Assembly (NCBI RefSeq): GCF_004348685.1
Contig: NZ_SMKO01000071.1
Location: forward strand, 1-43,567
Source of the DNA: Nonomuraea deserti
GTDB taxonomy: Bacteria; Actinomycetota; Actinomycetes; Streptosporangiales; Streptosporangiaceae
Length of the DNA stretch: 43,567 nucleotides
Direction of reading: 5' to 3'
The position numbers were made by a program, and so were the translations under genes. Positions 32,928 to 41,086 of the stretch are shown piece by piece; the first letter of the stretch is position 1, and each line of letters starts with the position of its first letter. Under the pieces are notes generated by a model. It searched no databases. It was not told the DNA's origin and saw only the letters and a program-made list of their open reading frames with translations.

Positions 32928-33719
32928 TCATTTGCCTGCGGGACTGACCAGCGTGCCGATTTTCTCACCGCGGACGGCGCGCAGGATGTTGCCCTCGCCC
33001 ATGAGGTCGAAGACCACGATCGGCAGATCGTTGTCCTTGCACAGGCTGATCGCGGTGGCGTCCATGACCGCGAGGTCGCGGAGCAGCACCTCGCCGTAGT
33101 CAAGGTGGTCAAATCTGACCGCATCCGGATTTTTGCGGGGATCGGAATCGTAGATCCCGTCCACCTGTGTGCCCTTGAGCAGCGCCTCGGCGCCGATCTC
33201 GAGAGCCCGCTGGGACGCCGCGGTGTCGGTGGAGAAGAAGGGCGACCCGAGCCCGGCGCCGAAGATGACCACGCGCCCCTTCTCGAGATGCCTGATCGCG
33301 CGGCGCGGCAGGAACGGCTCGGCCACCTGCTGCATGGTGATGGCCGTCTGCACGCGTGTCTCCACGCCCCGCCGTTCGAGGAAGTCCTGCAGGGCCAGGC
33401 AGTTGATGACCGTGCCGAGCATGCCCATGTAGTCGGCCCTGGCCCGGTCGATGCCCCCTTGCGAGAGGGTGGCGCCGCGGAACATGTTGCCGCCGCCGAC
33501 CACGACCGCGACCTGCACGCCCTCCTGGACCGCCTCGGCGATCGAGTCGGCCAGGTGGTCGACGATCACCGGGTCGATGCCCAGCGGCTCGCTGCCGGCG
33601 AACGCCTCGCCCGACAGCTTCAGCATCACCCGTTTCCACCGCAGCGGGCTTGACGGGTGTGGGGACGAGGAAGCCGCCGTCCGTGGGGATTCGTGGGCTG
33701 GCTCCCGGTGTTCCTGCAC
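32928..33719 (-). CDS. pyrH: UMP kinase PyrH
   Basis: 263 aa amino-acid-kinase-fold UMP kinase. Motifs: RVMLKLSGEAFAG near residue 32, VVVGGGNMFRG, RARADYMGMLGTVINCLALQD, and DGIYDSDPRKNPDAVRFD. It makes UDP from UMP and is usually hexameric and GTP-regulated. GTG at 33719 is chosen because AAGGAGG lies 8 nt upstream; the first 28 residues form an unstructured, Ser/Pro-rich extension not seen in E. coli. The gene lies 52 bp after tsf. Confidence 0.95.
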   Translation of the reverse strand: MQEHREPAHESPRTAASSSPHPSSPLRWKRVMLKLSGEAFAGSEPLGIDPVIVDHLADSIAEAVQEGVQVAVVVGGGNMFRGATLSQGGIDRARADYMGMLGTVINCLALQDFLERRGVETRVQTAITMQQVAEPFLPRRAIRHLEKGRVVIFGAGLGSPFFSTDTAASQRALEIGAEALLKGTQVDGIYDSDPRKNPDAVRFDHLDYGEVLLRDLAVMDATAISLCKDNDLPIVVFDLMGEGNILRAVRGEKIGTLVSPAGK

Positions 33720-33771
33720 GGCGGCGGCCTCCTTCGTTCGGCGGTTCGTTGAGCTGGCGGCTTGCCTAAGC

Positions 33772-34605
33772 CTAAGCCTGACCGACCTTGAAACGGACAA
33801 AGCCCAGGACCTCGACGCCGTTCTCCTCGGCGTACTTGCCCACGCTCTTCTTGCCGTCCTTGACGAAGGTCTGCTGGAGGAGGGTGAAGTCTTTGTACCA
33901 GCCGTTGACGCGGCCCTCGACGATCTTGCCGATCGCGGCCTCGGGCTTGCCCTCCTCGCGGGTCATCTCCTCGAAGAGCTTGCGCTCCTTCTCGACGACC
34001 TCGGCGGGCACGGAGGCCGCCTTGAGGTATTGCGGGGCCATCGCCGCGGCGTGCTGCGCGACGTCCTTGGCGACCTCGGCGTTGGGCTTGTCGAGCTGGA
34101 CCAGCACGCCGACCGCGGGCGGCAGCGCCGGGTCGGTGCGGTGCATGTAGGCGCCGACGTAGCCGCCGTCCAGCACCGCGAACCGGCGGATCTCGATCTT
34201 CTCGCCGAGCGCGGCGTTGGCGGTGTCGAGGTGCTCCTTGACGGTCTTGCCGTCGAACGAGGACTCCAGCAGCGCCGCCACGTCGGCGGGCCTGGTCTCG
34301 AGGATGTGCGCCACGACCTGGGCGGCCAGTTCCTGGAAGCGCTCGCCCTTCGCCACGAAGTCGGTCTCGCAGTTGAGCTCCAGGAGCGCGGCGGCGGAGT
34401 CGCCGTCCTGCTTGAGCGCGACGAGGCCGTTGGAGGCGGTGCGGGCCTCGCGCTTGCCCACGTCCTTGGCGCCCTTGAGGCGCAGCAGCTCGATGGCGCG
34501 GTCGAAGTCGCCGTCGGACTCCTCGAGCGCCTTCTTGCAGGCCATCATGCCGGCAGCGGTGATCTCGCGAAGCCGCTTGACGTCGGCCATGTTCACGGAA
34601 GCCAT
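33772..34605 (-). CDS. tsf: Elongation factor Ts
   Basis: 277 aa. The N-terminal UBA-like helix region reads KRLREITAAGMMACKKALEESDGDFDRAIELLRLKG, followed by the EF-Tu-contacting core with NCETDFVAKGERF near residues 80-92. It recycles EF-Tu from GDP to GTP form. The ATG at 34605 is preceded by AAGGAA. The gene follows rpsB after a 255-bp gap that contains strong hairpins. Confidence 0.96.
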   Translation of the reverse strand: MASVNMADVKRLREITAAGMMACKKALEESDGDFDRAIELLRLKGAKDVGKREARTASNGLVALKQDGDSAAALLELNCETDFVAKGERFQELAAQVVAHILETRPADVAALLESSFDGKTVKEHLDTANAALGEKIEIRRFAVLDGGYVGAYMHRTDPALPPAVGVLVQLDKPNAEVAKDVAQHAAAMAPQYLKAASVPAEVVEKERKLFEEMTREEGKPEAAIGKIVEGRVNGWYKDFTLLQQTFVKDGKKSVGKYAEENGVEVLGFVRFKVGQA

Positions 34606-34798
34606 TGCTCTTATTCCTTGTGGGATTTCGTCGTCGTGGATCGGGCGGGCGCCGTGATCGGCGGCCCACCCTGGGGTCGGCACGGCGGGCGCGTGCCGTA
34701 CAGGAACTCTGCCTCGCCCGGGGGCGCGCACCGGCTCGGCCCTACTGCGGCCTCGCCCGGCATACTGCCCAGCCTCGCCGCGGCCTATCACCTGTGCG

Positions 34799-34849
34799 GT
34801 CCCGGCTTCGCCAGGCCGGGACGCGTCCCCGTCGGTGGGGACGCGTCCC
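34799..34849 (-). terminator. Two overlapping hairpins in the rpsB-tsf gap (attenuator-like)
   Basis: Stem B: GGGACGCGTCCCC (34818-34830) and GGGGACGCGTCCC (34837-34849), perfect over 13 bp with loop GTCGGT, 11 nt after the rpsB stop. Stem A: GTCCCGGC (34799-34806) and GCCGGGAC (34815-34822), perfect over 8 bp. The stems share 34818-34822, so both cannot form fully at once. No T-run follows. It may lower tsf transcription relative to rpsB or switch between two states. The rest of the 255-bp gap shows no gene. Confidence 0.6.
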
Positions 34850-34860
34850 TCGATCAGCCG

Positions 34861-35817
34861 TCAGGACTGCTGCTCGGGCTTGTCCTCGGCGCTGGCCTCG
34901 GCCTCGGCCTCGGCCGCGGGAGCGGTCTCAGCCGGAGCCTCGGCCGCGGCGGCCGGCTCGGCGGGAGCGGGCTCGGCCGGGGCGGCCTCGGCCGGAGCCT
35001 CGGGAGCGGCGGCGGCGTCGGCCTCACCCGCCGGACGCTCGCCGGTGCCCTGCTCGATGAGCTCGCGCTCCCACTCGGCCAGCGGCTCGGCGGCGGCCGG
35101 CTTCTCGTCACCGCGGGCGGCGCCGGAGCGGGCCATCAGACCGGCGGCGACACCGTCGGCGACGACCCGGGTCAGCAGCCCGACGGCGCGGATGGCGTCG
35201 TCGTTGCCCGGGATCGGGTAGTCGACCTCGTCGGGGTCGCAGTTGGTGTCGAGGATCGCGACGACAGGGATGCCGAGCTTCTTGGCCTCGCTGATCGCGA
35301 TGTGCTCCTTCTTGGTGTCGACGACCCACACCGCGCTGGGCACGCGGCCCATGTCACGGATGCCGCCGAGCGTGCGCTCGAGCTTGTCCTTCTCGCGCCG
35401 GCGCATGAGGAGCTCCTTCTTGGTGAGCCCCGAGGCGGCGACGTTGTCGAAGTCGAGCTCCTCGAGCTCCTTCAGGCGCTGCAGCCTCTTGTGCACGGTG
35501 GAGAAGTTGGTGAGCATGCCGCCCAGCCAGCGCTGGTTGACGTAGGGCATGCCGACCCTGGCCGCCTGCTCGGAGATAGCCTCCTGAGCCTGCTTCTTCG
35601 TGCCGATGAACAGGATCGTGCCGCCGTGGGCGACGGTCTCCTTCACGAAGTCGTAGGCGCGGTCGATGTAGGACAGCGACTTCTGCAGGTCGATGATGTA
35701 GATGCCGTTGCGCTCGGTGAAGATGAAGCGCTTCATCTTCGGGTTCCAGCGCCGGGTCTGGTGACCGAAGTGAACGCCGCTCTCGAGCAGCTGTCGCATG
35801 GTGACGACGGGGGCCAT
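34861..35817 (-). CDS. rpsB: 30S ribosomal protein S2, with long acidic C-terminal tail
   Basis: 318 aa. Residues 1 to about 250 are standard S2 (MRQLLESGVHFGHQTRRWNPKM, YVNQRWLGGMLTNF, GIPVVAILDTNCDPDEVDYPIPGNDDAIR). The last about 65 residues are an Ala/Pro/Glu-rich low-complexity tail of repeated PAE, AEA and APAE units. Such tails occur in actinobacterial S2 and are absent from E. coli S2 (241 aa). The ATG at 35817 has GGAGGA 9 nt upstream. It starts the translation block. Confidence 0.96.
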   Translation of the reverse strand: MAPVVTMRQLLESGVHFGHQTRRWNPKMKRFIFTERNGIYIIDLQKSLSYIDRAYDFVKETVAHGGTILFIGTKKQAQEAISEQAARVGMPYVNQRWLGGMLTNFSTVHKRLQRLKELEELDFDNVAASGLTKKELLMRRREKDKLERTLGGIRDMGRVPSAVWVVDTKKEHIAISEAKKLGIPVVAILDTNCDPDEVDYPIPGNDDAIRAVGLLTRVVADGVAAGLMARSGAARGDEKPAAAEPLAEWERELIEQGTGERPAGEADAAAAPEAPAEAAPAEPAPAEPAAAAEAPAETAPAAEAEAEASAEDKPEQQS

Positions 35818-35838
35818 GTGCTGGTCCTCCAGGTCTGG

Positions 35839-36001
35839 GCGCCCTGCGGATGGGCGCGATTCTCGGTTGTGACGCGACAGCGCGTGTCTGCCGCCCTGAT
35901 GCCCCGAAACCGCTCCAGCCGGGCGCCTGGCCCGGACCGATGGCGCGGTCCGCAATGAGGCATGCGAAGTCGGCCTGTGCCACAGGCCACCGGAAAGTCT
36001 A
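35839..36001 (-). promoter_or_regulatory. rpsB promoter and structured leader
   Basis: The 231-bp gap between the response regulator gene and rpsB. On the minus strand TAGACT (complement of 35996-36001) is a good -10, putting the transcript start near 35989. A palindrome GGCCTGTG-C-CACAGGCC (35972-35988) would form a hairpin right at the 5' end. A second stem GCGCCC...GGGCGC (35839-35857) ends 11 bases before the GGAGGA ribosome-binding site. S2 is often autoregulated through its leader; whether these stems take part is a guess. Confidence 0.45.
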
Positions 36002-36048
36002 CCTCCCACGCCGCCTCAGGCTGACCGCATGTGGTCAAACGGCACGGG

Positions 36049-36702
36049 TCAGCCCGGTTCCGCCTTCAAGTAGGCCAGTACCGCCACGACCCGGCGGTTG
36101 TGATCGTCGCTCGGCGGCAGGCCGAGCTTGGCGAAGATGTTGTTGGTGTGCTTGGCGATGGCCTTGTCCGTGACGAGCAGGCGGGCGGCGATCGCGGCGT
36201 TCGACAGGCCCTCGGCCATGAGCGCGAGCACCTCGTGCTCCCTGGGGGTCAGCCGGCCCAGCGGTTCGTCGCGCTCCCTGCGGGTGAGCAGCTGGCCGAT
36301 CACCTCGGAGTCCATCGCCGTGCCTCCGGCCGCCACCCTGCGCACCGCCTCGACGAACTGCTCGACGTCGCCGATCCGGTCCTTCAGCAGGTAGCCGACC
36401 GCACCCGCCTGGTCGGACAGCAGCTCACGGGCGTAGAGCTGCTCCACGTACTGCGAAAGGATCAGCACCGGCAGCCCCGGCCGGCGCCTGCGTGCCTCCA
36501 GCGCGACGCGCAGCCCCTCGTCGGTCAGGGTCGGTGGCAGCCGTACGTCGATCACGGCGACGTCCGGCCGGTGGCGGGTCAGCGCGCTGAGCAGCATCGG
36601 CCCGTTGTCGACCGCCTCGACCACCTCGAACCCGGACGCCGACAGCAGGCGGACGAGCCCGTCCCTTAGGAGGGCGAGATCTTCTGCGATGACAACGCGC
36701 AC
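36049..36702 (-). CDS. NarL/FixJ family response regulator
   Basis: 217 aa. The receiver domain (1-120) has the acidic pocket VVIAED near residues 3-8, the phospho-acceptor Asp52 (VAVIDVRLP) and Lys in YLLKDRIGD. A LuxR-type helix-turn-helix is at about 150-210 (LTPREHEVLALMAEGLSNAAIAARLLV). The GTG at 36702 has GGAG 7 nt upstream and overlaps the end of the kinase gene by 37 nt; reading upstream of it leaves the family. Its likely targets include the divergent ABC exporter operon. Confidence 0.93.
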   Translation of the reverse strand: MRVVIAEDLALLRDGLVRLLSASGFEVVEAVDNGPMLLSALTRHRPDVAVIDVRLPPTLTDEGLRVALEARRRRPGLPVLILSQYVEQLYARELLSDQAGAVGYLLKDRIGDVEQFVEAVRRVAAGGTAMDSEVIGQLLTRRERDEPLGRLTPREHEVLALMAEGLSNAAIAARLLVTDKAIAKHTNNIFAKLGLPPSDDHNRRVVAVLAYLKAEPG

Positions 36703-37796
36703 GGTATCTCCACGATGAACTCGGTCGGCCCGCCGGCCGGGCTGCGGACGTCGAGCGTCCCGTCGAACGCCGACAACCGGCGCCTGATGCCGTCGATGCC
36801 GGTGCCGCCCGGGTCGGCGCCGCCCCGCCCGTCGTCGCCCACCACCAGCCGCAGGACGCCGCCCGAGTGGCCCAGCCGCACCCACGCGCGGTGGGCGCCG
36901 CTGTGCTTGGCCGCGTTCGTCAGGGCCTCGGCGGCGGCGAAGTAGACCGCGGACTCGACGGGCGCCTCCGGCCGGGCGGGCAGGTCGATGTCGACGTCCA
37001 CCGTGATCGGGACGTGCAGCGCGGCGGCCTCGACGGCGCCCGCCAGCCCCCGGTCCGCCAGCACGGGAGGGTGGATGCCGTTGACCAGGTCACGCAGGTC
37101 GGCCAGGGCCTGCCCGGCCGACTCCCACGCCTCCCCCAGCAACGCGCGAACCTGCGCGGGATCGCTCGCGCTCCTGGCCAGGCCGAGGTTCATGCGGACC
37201 GAGACCAGCCTGGCCTGCGCGCCGTCGTGCAGGTCGCGCTCGATCCTGCGCAGCTCGGCCGCCTGCGCGCTCACCGCCGCGGCCCGCGACTCGGTCAGCT
37301 GCCTGACCCGGTCTGTGTCACCGGGCCGCAGGATCAGCTCCGCCAGCCAAGCCTGCGCCCTGTCCAGGAGCGGGACGGCGGCCACCGCCACGGCGACGAT
37401 GGCGACGACCGCCAGCGACAGGGCGAGCGTGAGCGGGCTGTTGGGCCGCACCGCCTGCAGATCCCACAGGACGGCGTCGGCCGACAGCACCCCGCCGACG
37501 AGCAGCACGCCGCCGGGGCCGGTCACGGCCTGCACCGCCAGCCAGGCGGTCTCGCGCCCTTCAGCGCGCTCCGGCCCCGCCGGCTCGTGGCCGAGCACGC
37601 GGGCCGCCCTGGCCAGCTGGAACGTCGCCAGGCTGTGCACCATCGAGCGCACCCGGACCAGTGGCCGCACGCCCGGCCCGCCGATCGGGACCAGCACCGC
37701 GCACCCGGCCAGCAGCACGAGCAGCACCCAGGCCGCCACGCCGGCGGCGGCGTTCAGCAGCAGCCCGGACACGGGCTCGGCCATGCGGCGCGTCAT
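36666..37796 (-). CDS. Sensor histidine kinase (HisKA_3 type)
   Basis: 376 aa. Residues 8-155 form a membrane sensor region with about four segments, in the style of the actinobacterial kinase sensor domain (LLNAAAGVAAWVLLVLLAGCAVLVPI at the start). The phospho-acceptor is His190 in ELRRIERDLHDGAQARLVSV. The ATPase domain has the N-box AAEALTNAAKHSGA and G-box VGDDGRGG then GTGIDGIRRRL. The ATG at 37796 is chosen; a GTG six bases upstream is possible. It forms a two-component pair with the overlapping response regulator and is divergent from an ABC exporter, the usual layout for drug- or peptide-sensing systems. Confidence 0.92.
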   Translation of the reverse strand: MTRRMAEPVSGLLLNAAAGVAAWVLLVLLAGCAVLVPIGGPGVRPLVRVRSMVHSLATFQLARAARVLGHEPAGPERAEGRETAWLAVQAVTGPGGVLLVGGVLSADAVLWDLQAVRPNSPLTLALSLAVVAIVAVAVAAVPLLDRAQAWLAELILRPGDTDRVRQLTESRAAAVSAQAAELRRIERDLHDGAQARLVSVRMNLGLARSASDPAQVRALLGEAWESAGQALADLRDLVNGIHPPVLADRGLAGAVEAAALHVPITVDVDIDLPARPEAPVESAVYFAAAEALTNAAKHSGAHRAWVRLGHSGGVLRLVVGDDGRGGADPGGTGIDGIRRRLSAFDGTLDVRSPAGGPTEFIVEIPCALSSQKISPS

Positions 37797-37934
37797 GCTC
37801 ACCCGAGCAGTCTGCCCGGTTCCCACGACCGGCGCGGTAGGCCTGGCCCCACCATCATGGGTGGCGAAATCCCACCGTCGCGGGGGACGCAGGGCGATGG
37901 AGGACGCGGCCCCGCACGCGGAGGCTGGGTGCCC

Positions 37935-38843
37935 ATGATTGCAGTAACGGACCTGACGATGCGGTACGGCGACGCGCTCGCGGTCGACGACCTGACCTTC
38001 GAGGTGCGGCCCGGCCTGGTGACCGGCTTCCTCGGCCCCAACGGCGCGGGCAAGTCCACCACGATGCGGGTGATCCTCGGCCTGGAGACGCCCGACGCCG
38101 GCACGGCGCTCGTGGGCGGACGGCCGTACGTGTCCTTCCGCCGTCCCATGCGCGAGGTCGGCGCGCTCCTGGACGCGGGCGCGGTGCACGGCGGGCGCAC
38201 CGCCGCCATGCACCTGCGCTGCCTGGCACGCAGCAACGACATCGGACGCGAGCGCGTCGGCGAGGTGCTGGAGCAGGTGGGGCTGGCAGAGGTCGCCGGC
38301 CGGCGGATCGCCGGGTTCTCGCTGGGCATGCGGCAGCGGCTCGGCATCGCGGCCGCGCTGCTGGGAGATCCCGGCGTGCTGATGTTCGACGAGCCGGTCA
38401 ACGGGCTCGACCCCGAGGGGATCCGCTGGATCAGGGAGCTGATGCGCCGGCTGGCGGGCGAAGGTCGCACCGTCCTCGTCTCCAGCCACCTCATGAGCGA
38501 GATGGCGCTGACCGCCGACCACCTCGTGGTCATCGGGCGGGGGCGGCTGGTCGCCGACACCGCCATGGCGGAGCTGGCGGCGCGGTTCGAGGGGGACGTG
38601 CTGGTCCGGGCGGCCGGTCAGGAGGCTTTCGCCCACGTGCTGCGGGCCTCCGGGGCGAGCGTGCGCGAGGAGCCAGGCGGGCTGTCGGTGACCGGCCTGG
38701 ACGCCTCGCGGATCGGCGAGCTGGCCCTGCGCCACGGGGTCGCGCTGCGCGAGCTGACGCCGCGCGGCGCCTCGCTGGAGGAGGCGTTCATGGAACTGAC
38801 CGAGGACAGCCTGGAGTTCGCCGCGGAAGGGAGCACCCGATGA
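37935..38843 (+). CDS. ABC-2 exporter ATPase
   Basis: 302 aa. Walker A GPNGAGKST (34-42), Q-loop region VGALLDAGAVHGGRTA, signature FSLGMRQRL, Walker B LMFDEPVNGLDPEGI and the switch histidine in VSSHLMSEM. A C-terminal domain of about 90 residues follows, typical of ABC-2 exporters for drugs, lantibiotics or other hydrophobic compounds. ATG at 37935 is taken, with GGAGG 10 nt upstream; GTG at 37929 is an alternative. It overlaps the permease-hydrolase gene by ATGA. The 138-bp divergent gap holds a weak CCACC-ATCATG-GGTGG dyad (37849-37864). Confidence 0.92.
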   Translation: MIAVTDLTMRYGDALAVDDLTFEVRPGLVTGFLGPNGAGKSTTMRVILGLETPDAGTALVGGRPYVSFRRPMREVGALLDAGAVHGGRTAAMHLRCLARSNDIGRERVGEVLEQVGLAEVAGRRIAGFSLGMRQRLGIAAALLGDPGVLMFDEPVNGLDPEGIRWIRELMRRLAGEGRTVLVSSHLMSEMALTADHLVVIGRGRLVADTAMAELAARFEGDVLVRAAGQEAFAHVLRASGASVREEPGGLSVTGLDASRIGELALRHGVALRELTPRGASLEEAFMELTEDSLEFAAEGSTR

Positions 38844-41065
38844 TGGCCGCCGTCGCCGCCGAATGGCTGAAGTTGCGCTCGCTGCGGTCGAACCTCGGCC
38901 TGCTGGCCCTCTCGGCGCTGCCCGTGCTGCTGTGCGCGGGCATCGCCTACATGGTCGTGCGAGGGTTCGACCGGCAGACGGGGGACGACCTGCTGCGTTT
39001 CGAGAGCCTCGGCACCGGGCTGGGGACGGGGCTGCCCGTCGCGTACTTCCTCATGGCCGCGGCGGGGACCCTGTCGATCACGTCGGAACACGCCACCGGC
39101 ATGATCGGGACGAGCCTCGTGGCCGTGCCACGGCGGCAGGTGTTCCTGTTCGCCAAGATCCCCGCCCTGGCTGCCGTCACGCTGGTGATCGGGCAGCTGC
39201 TCGTGTTCTGCATGCACGTCGCCACCATGGCCGTGGTCGGCGAGCGCGCCGGGCACGTGCTCATCGACGGCCGGACGCTGGGCCTCTCCCTGGCGGACCC
39301 GGGGGTGACGGCGGAACTCCTGGTCGCCGGGGCGGCCATGCCGCTGGCCGCGATGACAGGGCTCGGGCTCGGCGCGGCCATCCGTTCCGCCGCCGGAACC
39401 CTGGTCACGCTGATCGTGCTCATGTTCGTCCTGCCCATCGTGGCCCAGGCGCTGCCGAGCCCGATGGGGCCGCGGATCGCCTCGTACATGTTCGAGAACC
39501 TGCCCGCCCAGATCGCCTCTGGAGACGGCGTCCTGGCGCCGCCGGTGGCGGGCGCCCTGCTGCTCGCCCACCCCGTCGCGGCGCTCACCGCGGGAGCGGT
39601 CGCCATCGCTGCCCGCGGCCGCGGCGTCAGGCCCCTGCTCGCGGGAGGCCTGCCGGCCGCGCTCCTGGCGGGCACGGCCGTCGTCGCGCCGGGCGCCGCG
39701 GCGTCCTCCGCGCTGTCGTGGCGGCCGTGCGGCGAGAGCCTGGAGTGCGCCTCCGTCCAGGTGCCGGTCGACTGGTCGAAGCAGGACGGGCGGACCGTCA
39801 CCATCCAGGTCGCCCGGCTGCCCGCCACCGGCGCGCACCGCGTCATGGGCACGGTTCTCGCCGTTCCCGGCGGGCCGGGCGGGGACGGCGTCGAGGACCT
39901 CAGGGACAAGGGCGGGGCCTTCGCGACGCTCCGGCAGCGTTTCCACGTGGTGAGCCTCGCGCCGCGCAACACCACCGACCTGGGCGTCATCCCGTTCGAC
40001 TGCCTCGCCACCGGGCCGTGGATCACCCTTCCCGCCGACCGCGCCGCTTACGACCGGGTGGGGGCGCGGAACCGGAAGTACGCCGAGGAGTGCCGAGCGG
40101 CCGACCCCGAGTACTTCGACCACCTCGACTCCGCCTCCGTCGCCAGGGACATCGACGCGATCCGGGCCGCGCTGGGCGAGCCGCGGCTCAGTCTCGTCGC
40201 CACGTCGTACGGCGGGGTGGTCGCCACCACGTACGCGCGCCTGTTCCCCGACCGCGTCCGCGCGCTGTACATCGACGGCAGCATCGATCACCAGGCCGAC
40301 CAGGAGACCCGGCTGAGGCACAGAACCGCGGCCGTCGAGCAGCAGTTCGCCCGCTTCGTCGAATGGTGCAAGACCGCCACCGCGTGTGCCCTCAACGGCC
40401 GCGACGCCGGCGCCGCCTGGCGCGGGCTCGTCGCCGCCGCGGACCGCTCGCCCGTCCCCGTGCGCGGGAGTGACACCGCTTACAGCGGTTTCGACTTCAA
40501 GGTCGCCGCGGCGCCCGACGTGATCAGCCCGGGTCCGGCCCCCGACTTCCCCAACTGGCAGCGCTTCGCCAGGTCCATCGACCGCGCCACGGCGGGCGAC
40601 GCCTCCGGCTTCGCCGATCTCGTCGAGCAGGTCACGAAGAGCCTGAAGGTGCCGTCCTTCCGCGGCCAGAACGTCACCCAGTGCGCGGACGGGCTGATGT
40701 TCGCGGACTACGGGGAGTTCCGGCGGCTCAAGGCGCTCGGGGAACGACTGTCGCCGAACTTCGCGGGCAACGAGCTCTGGCATCGGCTGGGGTGCGTCGG
40801 CTGGCCCACGCCGGTCGGCAACCCTCCGGCCCCGATGCCCGCCGACCGGCTGCCGCCGATCCTCGGCGCGGGCACCTGGACCGACCACGGGGACGTCGCC
40901 ACCGCCGCGGCCAGAGTGCCCGGCTCGGCCACGATCCGGTACGAGGGGCCGGGACACGCGCTCTACCTGTCGGGCAACCAGTGCGTCATCGCCCACGCCA
41001 ACCGGTATCTCACGTATCTGCGCCTGCCCCCTGCCGGCGCCGCGTGCGAGCCCCTTCAGCCGTAG
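38840..41065 (+). CDS. Fusion of ABC-2 permease and tripeptidyl-aminopeptidase-like hydrolase
   Basis: 741 aa in one open frame. Residues 1 to about 262 are an ABC-2 permease with about six membrane segments (AEWLKLRSLRSNLG start; LVTLIVLMFVLPIVAQALPSPMG). At about 265-290 a further hydrophobic stretch (LLAGGLPAALLAGTAVVAPGAAAS) looks like the signal peptide of a secreted protein. Residues 293-741 are an alpha/beta hydrolase of the TAP-like family: WRPCGESLECASVQVPVDW, oxyanion region VPGGPGGDG, nucleophile Ser456 in ATSYGGV, probable acid Asp682 in TDHGD and His706 in GPGHAL, with the family's late cysteines. The peptidase would face outside, tethered to the transporter. The two halves normally are separate genes, and a lost stop or start codon near 39626 could explain the join. 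I see no frameshift. Confidence 0.85.
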   Translation: MMAAVAAEWLKLRSLRSNLGLLALSALPVLLCAGIAYMVVRGFDRQTGDDLLRFESLGTGLGTGLPVAYFLMAAAGTLSITSEHATGMIGTSLVAVPRRQVFLFAKIPALAAVTLVIGQLLVFCMHVATMAVVGERAGHVLIDGRTLGLSLADPGVTAELLVAGAAMPLAAMTGLGLGAAIRSAAGTLVTLIVLMFVLPIVAQALPSPMGPRIASYMFENLPAQIASGDGVLAPPVAGALLLAHPVAALTAGAVAIAARGRGVRPLLAGGLPAALLAGTAVVAPGAAASSALSWRPCGESLECASVQVPVDWSKQDGRTVTIQVARLPATGAHRVMGTVLAVPGGPGGDGVEDLRDKGGAFATLRQRFHVVSLAPRNTTDLGVIPFDCLATGPWITLPADRAAYDRVGARNRKYAEECRAADPEYFDHLDSASVARDIDAIRAALGEPRLSLVATSYGGVVATTYARLFPDRVRALYIDGSIDHQADQETRLRHRTAAVEQQFARFVEWCKTATACALNGRDAGAAWRGLVAAADRSPVPVRGSDTAYSGFDFKVAAAPDVISPGPAPDFPNWQRFARSIDRATAGDASGFADLVEQVTKSLKVPSFRGQNVTQCADGLMFADYGEFRRLKALGERLSPNFAGNELWHRLGCVGWPTPVGNPPAPMPADRLPPILGAGTWTDHGDVATAAARVPGSATIRYEGPGHALYLSGNQCVIAHANRYLTYLRLPPAGAACEPLQP

Positions 41066-41086
41066 GGTCGGGGGCTGCCGGAGGCG

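Noticed and set aside
33451..35958. An 835-codon plus-strand frame across pyrH, tsf and rpsB
   Set aside because: Antisense to three certain housekeeping genes; no recognisable domain.
37849..37864. CCACC-ATCATG-GGTGG dyad as a response-regulator site
   Set aside because: Five-base arms are too short to support without a second copy.
38618..40996. A 792-codon minus-strand frame over the ABC exporter genes
   Set aside because: Codon-bias shadow; the plus strand encodes clear ATPase, permease and hydrolase motifs.
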